Counted from the stretch's first letter, positions 10,601 through 18,731 are shown. The stretch is 64,000 bases of DNA from an uncultured Saprospiraceae bacterium (GCA_937872385.1 CALMSO010000027.1:1-64000); one strand, 5' to 3'. The notes: a model not told the origin generated them from the sequence alone. A program made the numbers and translations.

Positions 10601-11242
10601 TAACTTGACCTGCCCGCCATCCGGCACGGCTACTGTAAAATTGCCGTTGTTGTCGGTCACGGTGCCCTGCCCCGTTTCTTTTACCAAAATGGTAGCACCT
10701 ACCAGCGCTTCGCCGTTAGCAGCGGTTACTTTGCCACGCACAATTTGATCTTCAGATAGATCCGCAAGCCCTATTTTATAAACAATCTTGTAGTCTCTCT
10801 CTGCCGACAAACGCGGCATGACCTCCTCTCTTGGCAACTCAAGCCGAATGCTTTTCCCAAAATCTACTCGACCAACCGTCGGCAGGCTGGCATCGTACTG
10901 AACTAAAATAAGGTCTTTGGAAATCTTGAACATCAACCCGGTCTCGCTGGAGATGTACTTCAGCAAATCGGACAGCGCTGCCTGCTGCTGGGTTCCCGAA
11001 ATGGAAATCTCCCGGATTTGCTTACGGTCAAAGGTAAAAAAGAAGTCGGTCTGGTTTTGAATGTCCAGAAAAGCTTGCTCCAACTGGAGGCGTTGCCAGT
11101 CGCACGACACATAGGTCTGCTCCAGCACCTGAGCATTGCCAACATCCGCAATGGCAAAAGTGGCAAATAGCGCTTGCAGGCATCCGATGTACAAAAAGAA
11201 TTTTGACATAGCCAAAACTTTTCCCCACGAAATAAGTTTCAT
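7619..11242 (-). CDS. SusC/RagA-family TonB-dependent outer-membrane transporter with STN signalling domain
   Basis: This is a TonB-dependent transporter of about 1207 residues. I use the ATG at 11242 (MKLISWGKVLAMSK), which gives a signal peptide ending VGNAQ; an in-frame ATG 75 bases upstream leaves an unlikely N-terminus. Order: STN (secretin/TonB short N-terminal) domain at about residues 40-115, carboxypeptidase-regulatory-like domain (IVRGKVTAANGEALVGATI) at about 160-245, plug with the SusC signature (VVVIGYGTESRANVTTAI, then IEVLKDAAAAAIYGSRG), and a 22-strand barrel ending FGLDVKF. The STN domain is the one used to signal to a FecR anti-sigma factor, and fecR and the sigma gene are directly upstream, so substrate-induced transcription of the locus is expected. 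Confidence 0.96.
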   Translation of the reverse strand: MKLISWGKVLAMSKFFLYIGCLQALFATFAIADVGNAQVLEQTYVSCDWQRLQLEQAFLDIQNQTDFFFTFDRKQIREISISGTQQQAALSDLLKYISSETGLMFKISKDLILVQYDASLPTVGRVDFGKSIRLELPREEVMPRLSAERDYKIVYKIGLADLSEDQIVRGKVTAANGEALVGATILVKETGQGTVTDNNGNFTVAVPDGGQVKLVVSYVGYQTREVLVNGQTQVNIQLAAASAELDEVVVIGYGTESRANVTTAIAKLKNEDIKDQPITSFDQGLAGRIPGVLITQANGAPGGGVGIQIRGIASISGGTSPLIVVDGVPLSSSSSDRFAQGDGTADGRFPGGYIVNPLSTLNPNDIESIEVLKDAAAAAIYGSRGSNGVILVTTKKGKLDSKAQISLSAYSGVQEITTKIDLADAYEYAQFFKDSRDFFWVSRNPAKNSPNDPNSVRNIANARIPDYFTPYLNGEQGLTNTDWQDEIFRTAPIQNYELSASGGTNKTRYFVSGNYFNQQGIVINSGLERFGARLNLETELLKNVTFGINFNPTFSQHNLVQTEANWWKEGVVITALMYHPNFPVYNPDGSYALGASILENNYGVTTIARIENPVALANEVDNYLDHLRLLGNTYLEVGLTNNLKFRTSFGIDINSMDRFFYRPKFLNHHLDEAPTEAFNIGWTNNFRSRNWLSENTLNYINNFGNHDVSVLAGYSVQKESNGRIYLEGSNFPNDQVNTLNAAQTTTGTSEEREWSLLSYIGRVSYGFQGKYLLSASIRRDGSSRFGRNTKWGWFPSVSAGWRLSEESFFPENNAVSNVKIRASYGVTGNTEIPYYGAVSILASRNYVIGNNVQNGLAPSTSPNNDLSWESTRTLDIGLDLGLFNNKVFVTADYYNSRTEDLLLNVTVPASSGFTSSLQNIGELENKGFELAIGTNLKLGKLTWSASANFATNTNEVLALAPGQTQFLSGGGVPGDSYITRVGSPIGSYYGYNVIGIFQNQAQLESTPRLPNQGVGDFIYEDVNGDGVLNPNDRTILGNYAPDYTFGFFSAFNYQNFDFSFNIQSSQGASVLNAMNRYLAESWGNVLTKFAVGYFESPENPGNGTTPRPVWGIGSNSHTTLSSWHIEDASFVRVRNITLGYSLPTSLLGNTFSKVRIYASALNPFTFTNYSLYNPEVSNNFGDAIRGGEDFGNYPLPRSFVFGLDVKF

Positions 11243-11397
11243 AATTTTGTATTTAGTAAGTGAAAAAATGGTTACCCTTTTACATGAGCGCAGGTTCTGG
11301 ACTGATAGCTGCCACACTTGCGTCCGGATGTATGCGTCTGTAAAAGAAAAGCTTACGGACCGGCTACTCCTGCGTAGTCGGTTTTTTTAGTTCCGTT

Positions 11398-12390
11398 TTA
11401 TTTCGGTCTTATCAGATATTCTCCTTCCGAAAGGTATTCAAATCGGTAATCGGTTACTTGTGTAATGTGGTTCAAAACTTCTTGCATACGGAATCGTTTC
11501 GTGTCGTAGCGCGATACTAATTCGCTGCTCATCAGGATGTCGTTGTGTAGTGTAAATCGTACGTCGTACCAGCGCTCTAATGTTTGCGCCACCTCTCGTA
11601 CGTCGGCTCCATCAAAGTAAATAATGCCATTTCGCCAGGCGTAAGGCCGGTCATTCTCGAAGACCTGAAGTTCGTAATTATGCTGTTGTAAATCGTATTT
11701 AAACTGCTCGCCAGGAGCCAGCGTTACAAGGTTTTCAATCGTATCCATCGCCCTAAGCGCTTCTACCTGTACCTGCCCGCTGACCAAAGCCACCTCCACC
11801 AGATCGTCCTGTCCATAGGCTTTTACATTGAAAGCTGTACCCAACACCCGCGTCTGAATAGTGCCAGTTTTGACAACAAACGGACGTTTCGTATCTTTTT
11901 TTACTTCAAAAAAAGCCTCGCCGGTAAGTGTTACAATTCTCGTATCTTTTTCAAAATCAGACAAATACGATAGTTGGCTGCCTTTGTTGAGCCATACTAC
12001 CGAGCCGTCGGGCAGGGTGCGTGGCTCTTGGGTAGCGCTTTCCACCACAACCGTCGTGACCGGTGCAGGCGCTTTAAAATATTGCCATGCAAAAAAAGTA
12101 AGCAACAATGCGGCCGCCACGCCCGCCCAGCGATACGCAAGCTTTCGGATGCGAACTGCCCGCCGGAGAGGTACCACTTTCGGCTCTTTGATAGCGATTT
12201 CAGTAGCAATTTTATCCCACAACATGGCACTTTGCGCTGCATCCGGGGTGTACTTCGTCTGTTCGAGATCCTGGTCTAACCAATCTGCCAATACATCTTT
12301 TGCTTTCAAAAGCGCCCGTAGCTTCCGCAGTTCTGCTGCCGAGCAGTCGCCTTTCTTGAGTTTTTCCAAAAGTCGTTCTGTTTCTTGCAT
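11398..12390 (-). CDS. FecR-family anti-sigma factor
   Basis: This is a 330-residue single-pass membrane protein. The cytoplasmic N-terminal part (residues 1-85, with the MLWDKIATEI segment) should bind the sigma factor. A transmembrane helix lies at about residues 90-107 (AGVAAALLLTFFAWQYF). The periplasmic FecR domain follows (RTLPDGSVVWLNKGSQLSY, FEVKKDTKRPFVVKT), then the DUF4974-type C-terminal domain (TLERWYDVRFTLHND). The family holds its cognate ECF sigma factor until the STN domain of the partner SusC contacts it. It sits between the sigma gene and susC, the standard order for a Sus-type trans-envelope regulation module. Confidence 0.93.
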   Translation of the reverse strand: MQETERLLEKLKKGDCSAAELRKLRALLKAKDVLADWLDQDLEQTKYTPDAAQSAMLWDKIATEIAIKEPKVVPLRRAVRIRKLAYRWAGVAAALLLTFFAWQYFKAPAPVTTVVVESATQEPRTLPDGSVVWLNKGSQLSYLSDFEKDTRIVTLTGEAFFEVKKDTKRPFVVKTGTIQTRVLGTAFNVKAYGQDDLVEVALVSGQVQVEALRAMDTIENLVTLAPGEQFKYDLQQHNYELQVFENDRPYAWRNGIIYFDGADVREVAQTLERWYDVRFTLHNDILMSSELVSRYDTKRFRMQEVLNHITQVTDYRFEYLSEGEYLIRPK

Positions 12391-12554
12391 AGTTTGTCCT
12401 TTATTTTTTGTAGCCTAAAGCGAAGACCAACAAAAGCCCTAAAACCGCTATTCTGCTATATTAAGTTAATGTTAAGTCTTGAAGTGTTTTTGGAAAACAA
12501 CGACCGATTATTTTTAACTAATTGAAAAACAGCATTTTAAAAAATCGCTTTCTT

Positions 12555-13085
12555 TTAAAACAAGATACAATAAGCAAGGTGAGATAATTTTTCGCGTAGG
12601 GTTTTCATAGCCGCTACCATTTGTTTTTCGACGGTGCTGATAGAGATGGAAAGCGCTGCGGCAATTTCCCGATGCGACAAACCTTCAAGTTTGTGCATTT
12701 CAAAAATGCGCCTGCGGCCGGGTGGCAACGCTTCAATGGCGGCCTTGATTTCTTGGAGTATGGTTTGATGCACCTCTTCGGGAGGTGTGGCTTGGAGTAA
12801 GTCTTTGAACACTAATTGGGCTTCTTGCTCTGCCAGCTTGCGGTGGTATTCATCAATGACGAGATTGCGGGCGGTAGTAAAAAGATAGGACTTGTAGGCT
12901 AAGGCAGAATGGATGCCGGTTCTTTTTTGCCAGAGCTTTATAAAAGCCTGCTGCACAAGGTCTTCCGCAAGCTGCTGGTCGTCGGTATGCTTTAGTACAA
13001 AGCCGTAGAGCTGTGCATAATGCAGTTCATAAAATGCCTTGAAAGCATTTTCATCTCCGGCGTGCAGCGCTTCAATCGAATACAT
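12555..13085 (-). CDS. RNA polymerase ECF sigma factor
   Basis: This 176-residue ECF sigma-70 factor has region 2 at about residues 12-75 (FYELHYAQLYGFV, LAEDLVQQAFIKLWQKR) and region 4 at about 115-165 (LPPGRRRIFEMHKLEGLSH, then the helix-turn-helix REIAAALSISISTVEKQM). It is the first gene of the minus-strand locus and precedes fecR by 164 bases. By analogy with FecI-type modules it would direct transcription of susC and the genes downstream when the transporter senses its ligand. Confidence 0.95.
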   Translation of the reverse strand: MYSIEALHAGDENAFKAFYELHYAQLYGFVLKHTDDQQLAEDLVQQAFIKLWQKRTGIHSALAYKSYLFTTARNLVIDEYHRKLAEQEAQLVFKDLLQATPPEEVHQTILQEIKAAIEALPPGRRRIFEMHKLEGLSHREIAAALSISISTVEKQMVAAMKTLREKLSHLAYCILF

Positions 13086-13208
13086 CGGGCAGTGTTGAAT
13101 GGCAAAGATAGGACAGAAACTTAGGCAAGATGAGATTCGTGTATTAATTCTATGTAAAATGGGGCTTCAGCTATCACCGAAAACCCCATTTGCGCTTTTC
13201 TTTATCAG

Positions 13209-13292
13209 TGCCCAGAACAGGATTCGAACCTGCACACCCTTGCGAGCACTACCCCCTCAAAGTAGCGTGTCTACCAATTTCACCATCTGGGC
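13209..13292 (-). tRNA. tRNA-Leu (anticodon GAG)
   Basis: On the minus strand the gene starts GCCCAGATGGTGAAATTGG and pairs its 7-base acceptor GCCCAGA with TCTGGGC at the 3' end, leaving A as discriminator. The anticodon stem CTACT/GGTAG encloses the loop TTGAGGG, which gives anticodon GAG (leucine). A long variable arm and the GGTTCGAATCC T arm are present. CCA is not encoded. I placed the ends by hand from the cloverleaf. Confidence 0.95.
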
Positions 13293-13301
13293 GTTGTGCT
13301 A

Positions 13302-13329
13302 TACCTTACACCTTGTACCTTAGACCGTA
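13302..13329. repeat. 7-base tandem repeat
   Basis: Four consecutive heptamers of the form TACCTTA, CACCTTG, TACCTTA, GACCGTA follow the tRNA-Leu gene. It is one of several intergenic heptamer arrays in this window. Confidence 0.6.
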
Positions 13330-13372
13330 GCATAAACTGTAACTGTAGTTGGGTTGAGGGTTTGTTACGCAG

Positions 13373-13402
13373 CATCTAAAGTCTAAGTGTCATCGTCTAA
13401 AG
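13373..13402. repeat. 7-base tandem repeat
   Basis: Degenerate heptamers CATCTAA, AGTCTAA, GTGTCAT, CGTCTAA lie in the gap between tRNA-Leu and the DUF2141 gene. The GTCTAA core recurs in the arrays at 37034-37068 and 56733-56774. Confidence 0.55.
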
Positions 13403-13483
13403 TTCACTTTTTTGAAAAAAGTTCCACAAAGATAAAGGGTTTTTTATTTTCGGCAAGGGTTGTGGAAAAAAATCCTCGCGGGG

Positions 13484-13933
13484 CTAATCCCACCAGCGTT
13501 TCAGCTCGGTGTGCAATACCTGGTCGTTGTGCCGGAAGCGAAACTGTACCTCGTCGAAGCGGGGCAAGCGCCAGCGCGAGCGGGGCAGCTGTGAGAATGC
13601 ATACGGCTCGGTGGGCACTCCGAGGGCGTTGCGGTCGAGGGTGCCGTTGTTGTTCACATCATGGAAAAGGGCAATGGCGTAGGTGCCGTAGCGCAGCGCA
13701 CCGATTTCCAGCTCTACGCGCCCGGTGGCCGATACCGGCACTGCCTTGATGAGCGCTTTTTGCTGATCGAAATAGTGCTTCTCGTCGTCGTACACGCCTA
13801 CCCAGATGGTGCCGCCTGCGGTTTGTATGTTACTAATTTCTAAGCGGAGCCGTCCTTGCGTATCAGCAGGATACCAACTGGCAAAAACGAACCAAAGCAA
13901 GCCTCCTAAGGCACTTATTTGAAGTATTTTCAT
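13484..13933 (-). CDS. DUF2141-family secreted protein
   Basis: This 149-residue protein has a hydrophobic N-terminus (about residues 4-20) that is probably a signal peptide or anchor. The DUF2141 pattern is clear: a beta start (RLEISNIQTAGGTIWVGVYDD), RYGTYAIALFHDVNNNGTLD near residue 90, then GVPTEPYAFS. The DVNNNGTLD loop looks like a calcium-type binding loop. The function of the family is unknown. A second member with the same core lies at 30478-30900, after the efflux operon. It stands alone between the tRNA and a small membrane peptide. Confidence 0.88.
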   Translation of the reverse strand: MKILQISALGGLLWFVFASWYPADTQGRLRLEISNIQTAGGTIWVGVYDDEKHYFDQQKALIKAVPVSATGRVELEIGALRYGTYAIALFHDVNNNGTLDRNALGVPTEPYAFSQLPRSRWRLPRFDEVQFRFRHNDQVLHTELKRWWD

Positions 13934-14043
13934 TGGGCAATAACCTTTTTGATTCTACTTCAAACATACGAGAATGAGGCGCTACCGGGTTGTCGGGTAC
14001 CGGACGCTTAACGCAATGTTAAACCTTTTTAACAGCCTGGGGT

Positions 14044-14175
14044 CTATTGGACTACGGTAGCGGCGGTGATTTCGCCATCTATCTGAACGTTGAAAAAGAG
14101 CGCACAGATAATGCAAATGATGAAGATAATGAAGGCAAAGGCTACGTCGTAGTTGTTGGGATGTTTGTTGTTCAT
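14044..14175 (-). CDS. 43-residue membrane peptide, hypothetical
   Basis: An ATG at 14175 opens a 43-codon frame ending in TAG at 14044. The peptide starts MNNKHPNNYDVAFAF, has one strongly hydrophobic helix (about residues 11-29, rich in Ile, Phe and Cys) and ends QIDGEITAATVVQ. The positive and polar N-terminus followed by one helix suggests a small single-pass membrane protein. No family is recognised. It lies in the 515-base gap between the DUF2141 gene and the response regulator, on the same strand as both. Support is the composition and the clean start and stop only. Confidence 0.45.
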   Translation of the reverse strand: MNNKHPNNYDVAFAFIIFIICIICALFFNVQIDGEITAATVVQ

Positions 14176-14449
14176 AGGATTACGGTTGTATCGCGTTAAT
14201 GGGATAAGAAGTATAGGGCGGTGGGCAGTGTGGCAAGCGTTAGGGTGTGTAGGTATGCGTAATTATTGCACGCCAATATTTTCAATAAATTTTGCTGCAA
14301 AGCTATGCAAAAAAATTGGCAAGTATGGTTTGAGAGGCCAGAAAAATAGCTTTCGGTGTGGTTTGGTTGGTAAAAAAAAGGGTTGGCTGCACTGTGGCGA
14401 ACCAACCGGTAATCATAATCCCAAAAACTAGTCTTTATGAAAAAAGTCT

Positions 14450-15172
14450 TTATGCTTTTTCTTCTGCGTTCACCAGCAGTTGGAAACCATTGCCATGAAT
14501 ATTGACAATTTCGATGTTTTCGTCCATTTTCAGGTATTTTCGCAACTTGGTGACAAAAACATCCATACTGCGCGCGGTGAAGTAATTGTCTTCTCCCCAG
14601 ATTTTGACGAGCGCTTCGGAGCGGGGCAAGACATCATTCAAATGTACAGCAAACATACGCAAAAGTTGCGCTTCTTTGGGAGATAATTTGATTTTTTCTT
14701 CATTGGAGCCGGCAGAATCGTAGGTCAGAATGCGCAAAGGATAGTTGAAATGGTATTTTCCAATGTAAAAATCTTTGATTTCCTCCTTCGGGTCGGCTTT
14801 CTGTTGGCTGCGTTTGAGGATAGCCTGGATGCGATAGAGCAGCTCCTCGGAGTTGAAAGGCTTGCTGATATAATCATCGGCCCCGATTTTAAAACCCTTT
14901 AGCACATCGTCTTTCATGGTTTTGGCGGTGAGAAAGATGATGGGTATCTCCGTGTCCTTTTCGCGGATTTCCTTAGCCAGCGTGAAGCCGTCCTTTTTGG
15001 GCATCATCACATCGAAGATGCAAAGGTCGTACTCGCCTTTTTTATAGCTTTCCAGCCCCTGCACACCATCGGTGGCTAAGGTTACTTCATAGTCGTGCAT
15101 TTCGAGATACGACCGGAGCACGTCGCCGAAATTTTGATCATCTTCCACTAACAGGATTCTGTTATTATTCAT
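14450..15172 (-). CDS. OmpR/PhoB-family response regulator
   Basis: This is a 240-residue response regulator. I use the ATG at 15172 (MNNNRILLVEDDQNFG) rather than the ATG 36 bases upstream because the receiver domain begins immediately. The receiver domain (1-120) has the acidic pair D11-D12, the phosphoacceptor D54 (CIFDVMMPKKDGF) and K104 or near it (YISKPFNSEELL). The winged-helix DNA-binding domain follows at about 135-235 (KLSPKEAQLLRMFAVH, RSMDVFVTKLRKYL). The kinase gene lies 93 bases upstream on the same strand, so the two form a two-component pair. The target genes are not evident. Confidence 0.93.
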   Translation of the reverse strand: MNNNRILLVEDDQNFGDVLRSYLEMHDYEVTLATDGVQGLESYKKGEYDLCIFDVMMPKKDGFTLAKEIREKDTEIPIIFLTAKTMKDDVLKGFKIGADDYISKPFNSEELLYRIQAILKRSQQKADPKEEIKDFYIGKYHFNYPLRILTYDSAGSNEEKIKLSPKEAQLLRMFAVHLNDVLPRSEALVKIWGEDNYFTARSMDVFVTKLRKYLKMDENIEIVNIHGNGFQLLVNAEEKA

Positions 15173-15265
15173 GGTTTTTGTTTTTCTGGACGCCGCACGG
15201 TGCTGCATCAGAGGTTCTGTTATTGTCGGGCGTACACAGGCTTTGAGGCTTGTAGCGCTGCTTTT

Positions 15266-16783
15266 TCAGGATACTTGGAATGGAAAAAACAGGATAAAAC
15301 TGCTGCCCTTGCCTGGTTCGCTTTTTACATCAATATTGCCCTTGTGGGCGGTCATCATGGCTTTTACATAGCTTAGGCCCAGCCCGAAACCTTTTACATC
15401 GTGCAAATCGCCAGTATGTACTCGGTAAAACTTATCAAAAATATGCTTGCGCGCCTCTTTGCTCATGCCCATGCCCTTGTCTTCTACAATGACTTCCACG
15501 CCGCCGGAAACGTTGCGTGTGTAAATCGTGATTTCGGGCCGTTCAGGCGAATATTTGTTGGCATTGTCCAATAGATTATTAACAATATTGGCAATATGCG
15601 TCAAGTCGCCTTCCACTATCGGTCGGGTAGCCTCCAGCACGGCCCGGGCCGTGCCATCGCGTTTTTCTACCTGCAAGCTGATGTTTTCGATAGCGTGGCC
15701 AATAATTTCGTGCAGATTGACCTCCGTCAGCTTCAGCGAAAAGTCGCGTTTTTCGATCACCGCCATTTGCAACACCTTCTCCACTTGATTATTCATACGA
15801 ATATTTTCCTGTTTTATTATGTTGGCAAAGCGCTGCACCTTGTCTTGATTGCTGGAAATGATGGGGCTGGTGATAGAATCGGCGGCTAAGGAAATCGTAG
15901 CAATCGGCGTTTTGAATTCGTGCGTCATGTTATTGATGAAGTCATTTTTCATTTCCGAGAGTTTTTTCTGCCGGAAAATGACGTTGATCGTATAGCCGAA
16001 ACACAGCAAAATAATGGTGGAGAAGAGTAGCGTGCCGAGAAAGTTCATCCATGCGGAGCGCCACACGTAGTTGTTTTTGCCTGGAAAATGCACCATGAGC
16101 AGGCCGGGCGAGGGCATTTCCTGCGGAAAAAGGTTGACCCGGTAGCGGGAGTTGTAGATGTTTTTGTAAGCTGGCAGTATTTCGGTAGGCTGTGCATCTG
16201 AGACTAAGTAGTGCCCATCGAGAATCACAAAGCTATTCGTACCTTTGGAAAACACGCCAAAATTGTAGCTGATGTCAATCCCTCGGTTGGCAAATTCCTG
16301 GGCAAGCAATGTTTGCAGGTGCTGCAGTTTCACCCGTTCTTCGAGCGGAATGCCGTGCGTACCCTGGTTGTAAAAACGCCGCAAGGTGCGGTAGGCGTGG
16401 TCGCGGCGGGCTACGCACTCCGAGCAGTTGCAAGGGTTTTCTACCTCTTTGATGAGATCGTCGAGCATTTGGCGGCTGCCACTAAGCGCTGTGCGCAAGG
16501 ACAAACCAAAAGGCTGAGCAATGCCCGCCAGCAGTTCGTCTGTTACCACCTCCTCGCTGTAGTAGGTGGTAAAAAAACCATTGAGCGAGTAGCTCAGATA
16601 TTCGCGTTTTTCCTCGTCTTCGAGGCGCTGCACGACGGTCTTGAGGGCATCATAGACATCTTTTTCAAACTTGTCTTCATTTACCTTGATGGTAGTGAAG
16701 ATGAGGCTCATCTGCAGCCACACTACGCCTACGAGCGCCGCGCTCATCAAACCCACAATGATCCAGATTACTTTTTTATTCAT
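15266..16783 (-). CDS. membrane sensor histidine kinase with a cysteine cluster in its sensor domain
   Basis: This 505-residue kinase has a transmembrane helix at about 7-27, an extracytoplasmic sensor region at about 30-243, a second helix at about 246-270, a HisKA domain with the phosphorylated His288 (MTHEFKTPIATISL) and a HATPase domain (NLLDNANKYS, VEDKGMGM, GFGLGLSYVK). The sensor region holds C118, C120 and C123 in a CxCxxC pattern (NPCNCSECVARRDH), unusual for a periplasmic sensor and suggestive of metal or redox sensing. There is no obvious HAMP domain. It is upstream of the response regulator, with 93 bases between. Confidence 0.93.
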   Translation of the reverse strand: MNKKVIWIIVGLMSAALVGVVWLQMSLIFTTIKVNEDKFEKDVYDALKTVVQRLEDEEKREYLSYSLNGFFTTYYSEEVVTDELLAGIAQPFGLSLRTALSGSRQMLDDLIKEVENPCNCSECVARRDHAYRTLRRFYNQGTHGIPLEERVKLQHLQTLLAQEFANRGIDISYNFGVFSKGTNSFVILDGHYLVSDAQPTEILPAYKNIYNSRYRVNLFPQEMPSPGLLMVHFPGKNNYVWRSAWMNFLGTLLFSTIILLCFGYTINVIFRQKKLSEMKNDFINNMTHEFKTPIATISLAADSITSPIISSNQDKVQRFANIIKQENIRMNNQVEKVLQMAVIEKRDFSLKLTEVNLHEIIGHAIENISLQVEKRDGTARAVLEATRPIVEGDLTHIANIVNNLLDNANKYSPERPEITIYTRNVSGGVEVIVEDKGMGMSKEARKHIFDKFYRVHTGDLHDVKGFGLGLSYVKAMMTAHKGNIDVKSEPGKGSSFILFFPFQVS

Positions 16784-16930
16784 CAGTTACATATAGTCGA
16801 AAATCAATAATTGAAAACCAAAACTGCTCATTGTGCAGGAGGTTGTACTTCTTCAATAGTTATGCGAATATCGAGCTAAGCCCGAAGATGTGAAACATTT
16901 ATAGTTGATTGAAAATCAGATTTTTAAATC

Positions 16931-17097
16931 CAAGTAAGCACGTCACGTTCAATTGAAATCGGTATTAATCATTTGAACCCAATATTCGCATTATACCATT
17001 TGCGATTTGCGAAGTCCGATTTACGATTTTGTAAAATTCTGAAAAACAAGCTTTTGGGCATAAATAAGTACGTCATTTCCAATTGAAAATAGTATTA
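16931..17097. repeat. dispersed intergenic repeat, copy 1, with a degenerate partner
   Basis: The 485-base gene-free stretch 16784-17268 holds a repeat element. The main copy (about 16990-17097) has a heptamer core (ATTTGCG twice, AAGTCCG, ATTTACG, ATTTTGT at 16998-17032), then CAAGCTTTTGGG and a tail AATAAGTACGTCATTTCCAA followed by TTGAAAA. The tail is echoed in degenerate form at about 16931-16968 (AAGTAAGCACGTCACGTTCA). The whole main copy matches 57541-57638 in inverted orientation, with scattered mismatches and a 10-base gap near the middle. I see nothing else in this gap. Confidence 0.7.
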
Positions 17098-17268
17098 GTT
17101 ACAAAATTACAAGATTCATCCAACGCGCTACCAGACTTTAACAGAGTTTTAACGCCAACAAAAACAAGTGTTTGCGCTAAGCTACGCTGATATATTTTGC
17201 TGTTAAAAACGTTTGATAAAACAGAAATGTTTCGTGTGCAAGTTTTTTAAAAACCGGATGCTGGGGCC

Positions 17269-17985
17269 TCAGTCGCGGCTACTCAAAATGACGTCCGCAT
17301 TGGGCTGTAGGCAGAGGCGCTCTAAGTCGGCGAGCGAGCCATTAAATACATTGAAATCCACGTCACCACGAATACCGCTAAGGCGGCCGCGATTGCCATA
17401 TTGCCAGAAGTGCCAGTCGCGCCCACAGGCCAGCGTAGGCTCACGGAAGTTGTAGCGTGCAATCCAGACAGGGTATTCATCGAAATGGCCAGCGAGGATT
17501 TTGTTGTAAAACTTGAGATTGGTATAAATAATCGGTTTTACATTATAGCGGATTTCTATCTGATAAAGCCAGGTACGCATCCCATTGATGAGGATGGTTT
17601 TGGATACTCCATCGAGCACCTCCACGTCGAGCACTGGGGGCAGGTCGCCGTAGTCCATCTCTACGAGGCGCGAGAAATTGTCGGCTTGGGCGCGGGCGGG
17701 TATGGTTGGGCGGTAGAAATGGTAAGCGCCGCGTTTGATGCCTACCCGCTGCATCTCTGCCCAGTTGTGACAAAACATCGTATCTTGCATCGAAAGCCCT
17801 TCGGTTGCCTTTACAAAAGCAAAGCTCAGCCCTTGCGCTGCTATGTCATCCCAGTTTATAACCGATTGATAATGAGATACATCAATGCCATGAACAGTAT
17901 AATCGTAGCGTTGCATGGTATGCTGTTCGCAAGCCCATAACAATAGTAAAAACATCGCCAAAATACCTGTTCTTCTGCTGCTCAT
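17269..17985 (-). CDS. GH25-family lysozyme-like lipoprotein
   Basis: This is a protein of about 238 residues starting at 17985 (MSSRRTGILAMF). The start 24 bases upstream is also possible, but the chosen one gives a compact lipoprotein signal with lipobox LLLWAC. The GH25 (Cpl-1/N,O-diacetylmuramidase) fold is seen in HGIDVSHYQSVINWDD, LSFAFVKATEGLS, GAYHFYRP, LPPVLDVEVLDG (the acidic catalytic centre), YTNLKFYN and DWHFWQYGNRGR. The family hydrolyses the MurNAc-GlcNAc bond of peptidoglycan. A lipid-anchored cell-wall remodelling enzyme is likely. It stands alone on the minus strand. Confidence 0.88.
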   Translation of the reverse strand: MSSRRTGILAMFLLLLWACEQHTMQRYDYTVHGIDVSHYQSVINWDDIAAQGLSFAFVKATEGLSMQDTMFCHNWAEMQRVGIKRGAYHFYRPTIPARAQADNFSRLVEMDYGDLPPVLDVEVLDGVSKTILINGMRTWLYQIEIRYNVKPIIYTNLKFYNKILAGHFDEYPVWIARYNFREPTLACGRDWHFWQYGNRGRLSGIRGDVDFNVFNGSLADLERLCLQPNADVILSSRD

Positions 17986-18171
17986 CGCTTTCCTGCCTAA
18001 ATATAGCATTTCTGAATTCGAACCAAAAATCGTAAAAAAAACAATGCCGCGAAACCCGTTTCAGTTAAAACGTTGTTAGATTGACAAATTTTTAACAGCT
18101 TTTTTTCCGGATTTTACGAAATTCAGGATTTTAGCCGTTTTTATAAAAATATGGAAAACAATCTTTGGCGC

Positions 18172-18669
18172 TTACATAACCGGAACTTTGGCCGCTACTG
18201 TTTTTTCAAAAAAATGATGCAGGGTAAAGGTTTGCTCCGCACCTAATTTTTGCCCCAACTGGCTGGCAATGTACAAGGCCAAGGCCGCAGCCCCCAGCAC
18301 AGGCAACACCCACAGCACGGGCGCTTCCAAGCCAAGACCGACTCTGGTAAACCCGAAAATGCTGATAAACAGCCCCAGTACCCCCACAATACCGTAGCCG
18401 AAAGCGAAGAGCAGCCAAACTTCCGGATTGGGGCCGTACAAACCGCGAATGAGCGTACCCTCTTGATGCGCTTCGATGCTGAGGTCTAATTGTGGCGACC
18501 AAAAATGCTGCGCTTCGGCGGGCATAGTGAGTACGGCATGCCCAGGTATAGCGCGGCCCGTGCAGGGGCTATCGGGCTGGGCTAAGGCTGCTACGAGCTT
18601 TTCGATGACTACCGCCGGCTCATCTGGCACGACTACTTGAAAACGCGGACGTATTCTGAAACTTGTCAT
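18172..18669 (-). CDS. conserved-looking membrane protein, unknown function
   Basis: This is a 165-residue protein with a soluble N-terminal half (about 1-82, beta-rich, including a GTLIRGLYGPNPEVW segment) and two transmembrane helices (about 84-105 and 113-138). A short cytosolic tail follows (FTLHHFFEKTVAAK). I recognise no named family. The gene is divergent from the DnaQ-like exonuclease gene at 18732, so both promoters must lie within 62 bases. Confidence 0.65.
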   Translation of the reverse strand: MTSFRIRPRFQVVVPDEPAVVIEKLVAALAQPDSPCTGRAIPGHAVLTMPAEAQHFWSPQLDLSIEAHQEGTLIRGLYGPNPEVWLLFAFGYGIVGVLGLFISIFGFTRVGLGLEAPVLWVLPVLGAAALALYIASQLGQKLGAEQTFTLHHFFEKTVAAKVPVM

Positions 18670-18731
18670 GGTGTTGTAGCGTATTTTAACTTGTAAAATA
18701 CAAAAAACGGATAACTTGAGCTAATAAAACT

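Noticed and set aside
14196..14405. 69-residue open frame on the minus strand
   Set aside because: It has no signal, no family, no consistent codon bias, and overlaps the A/T-rich gap only.
14381..14407. GGTTGG...CCAACC hairpin upstream of the response-regulator stop
   Set aside because: A six-pair stem with a 15-base loop and no T-tract is too weak to call a terminator.
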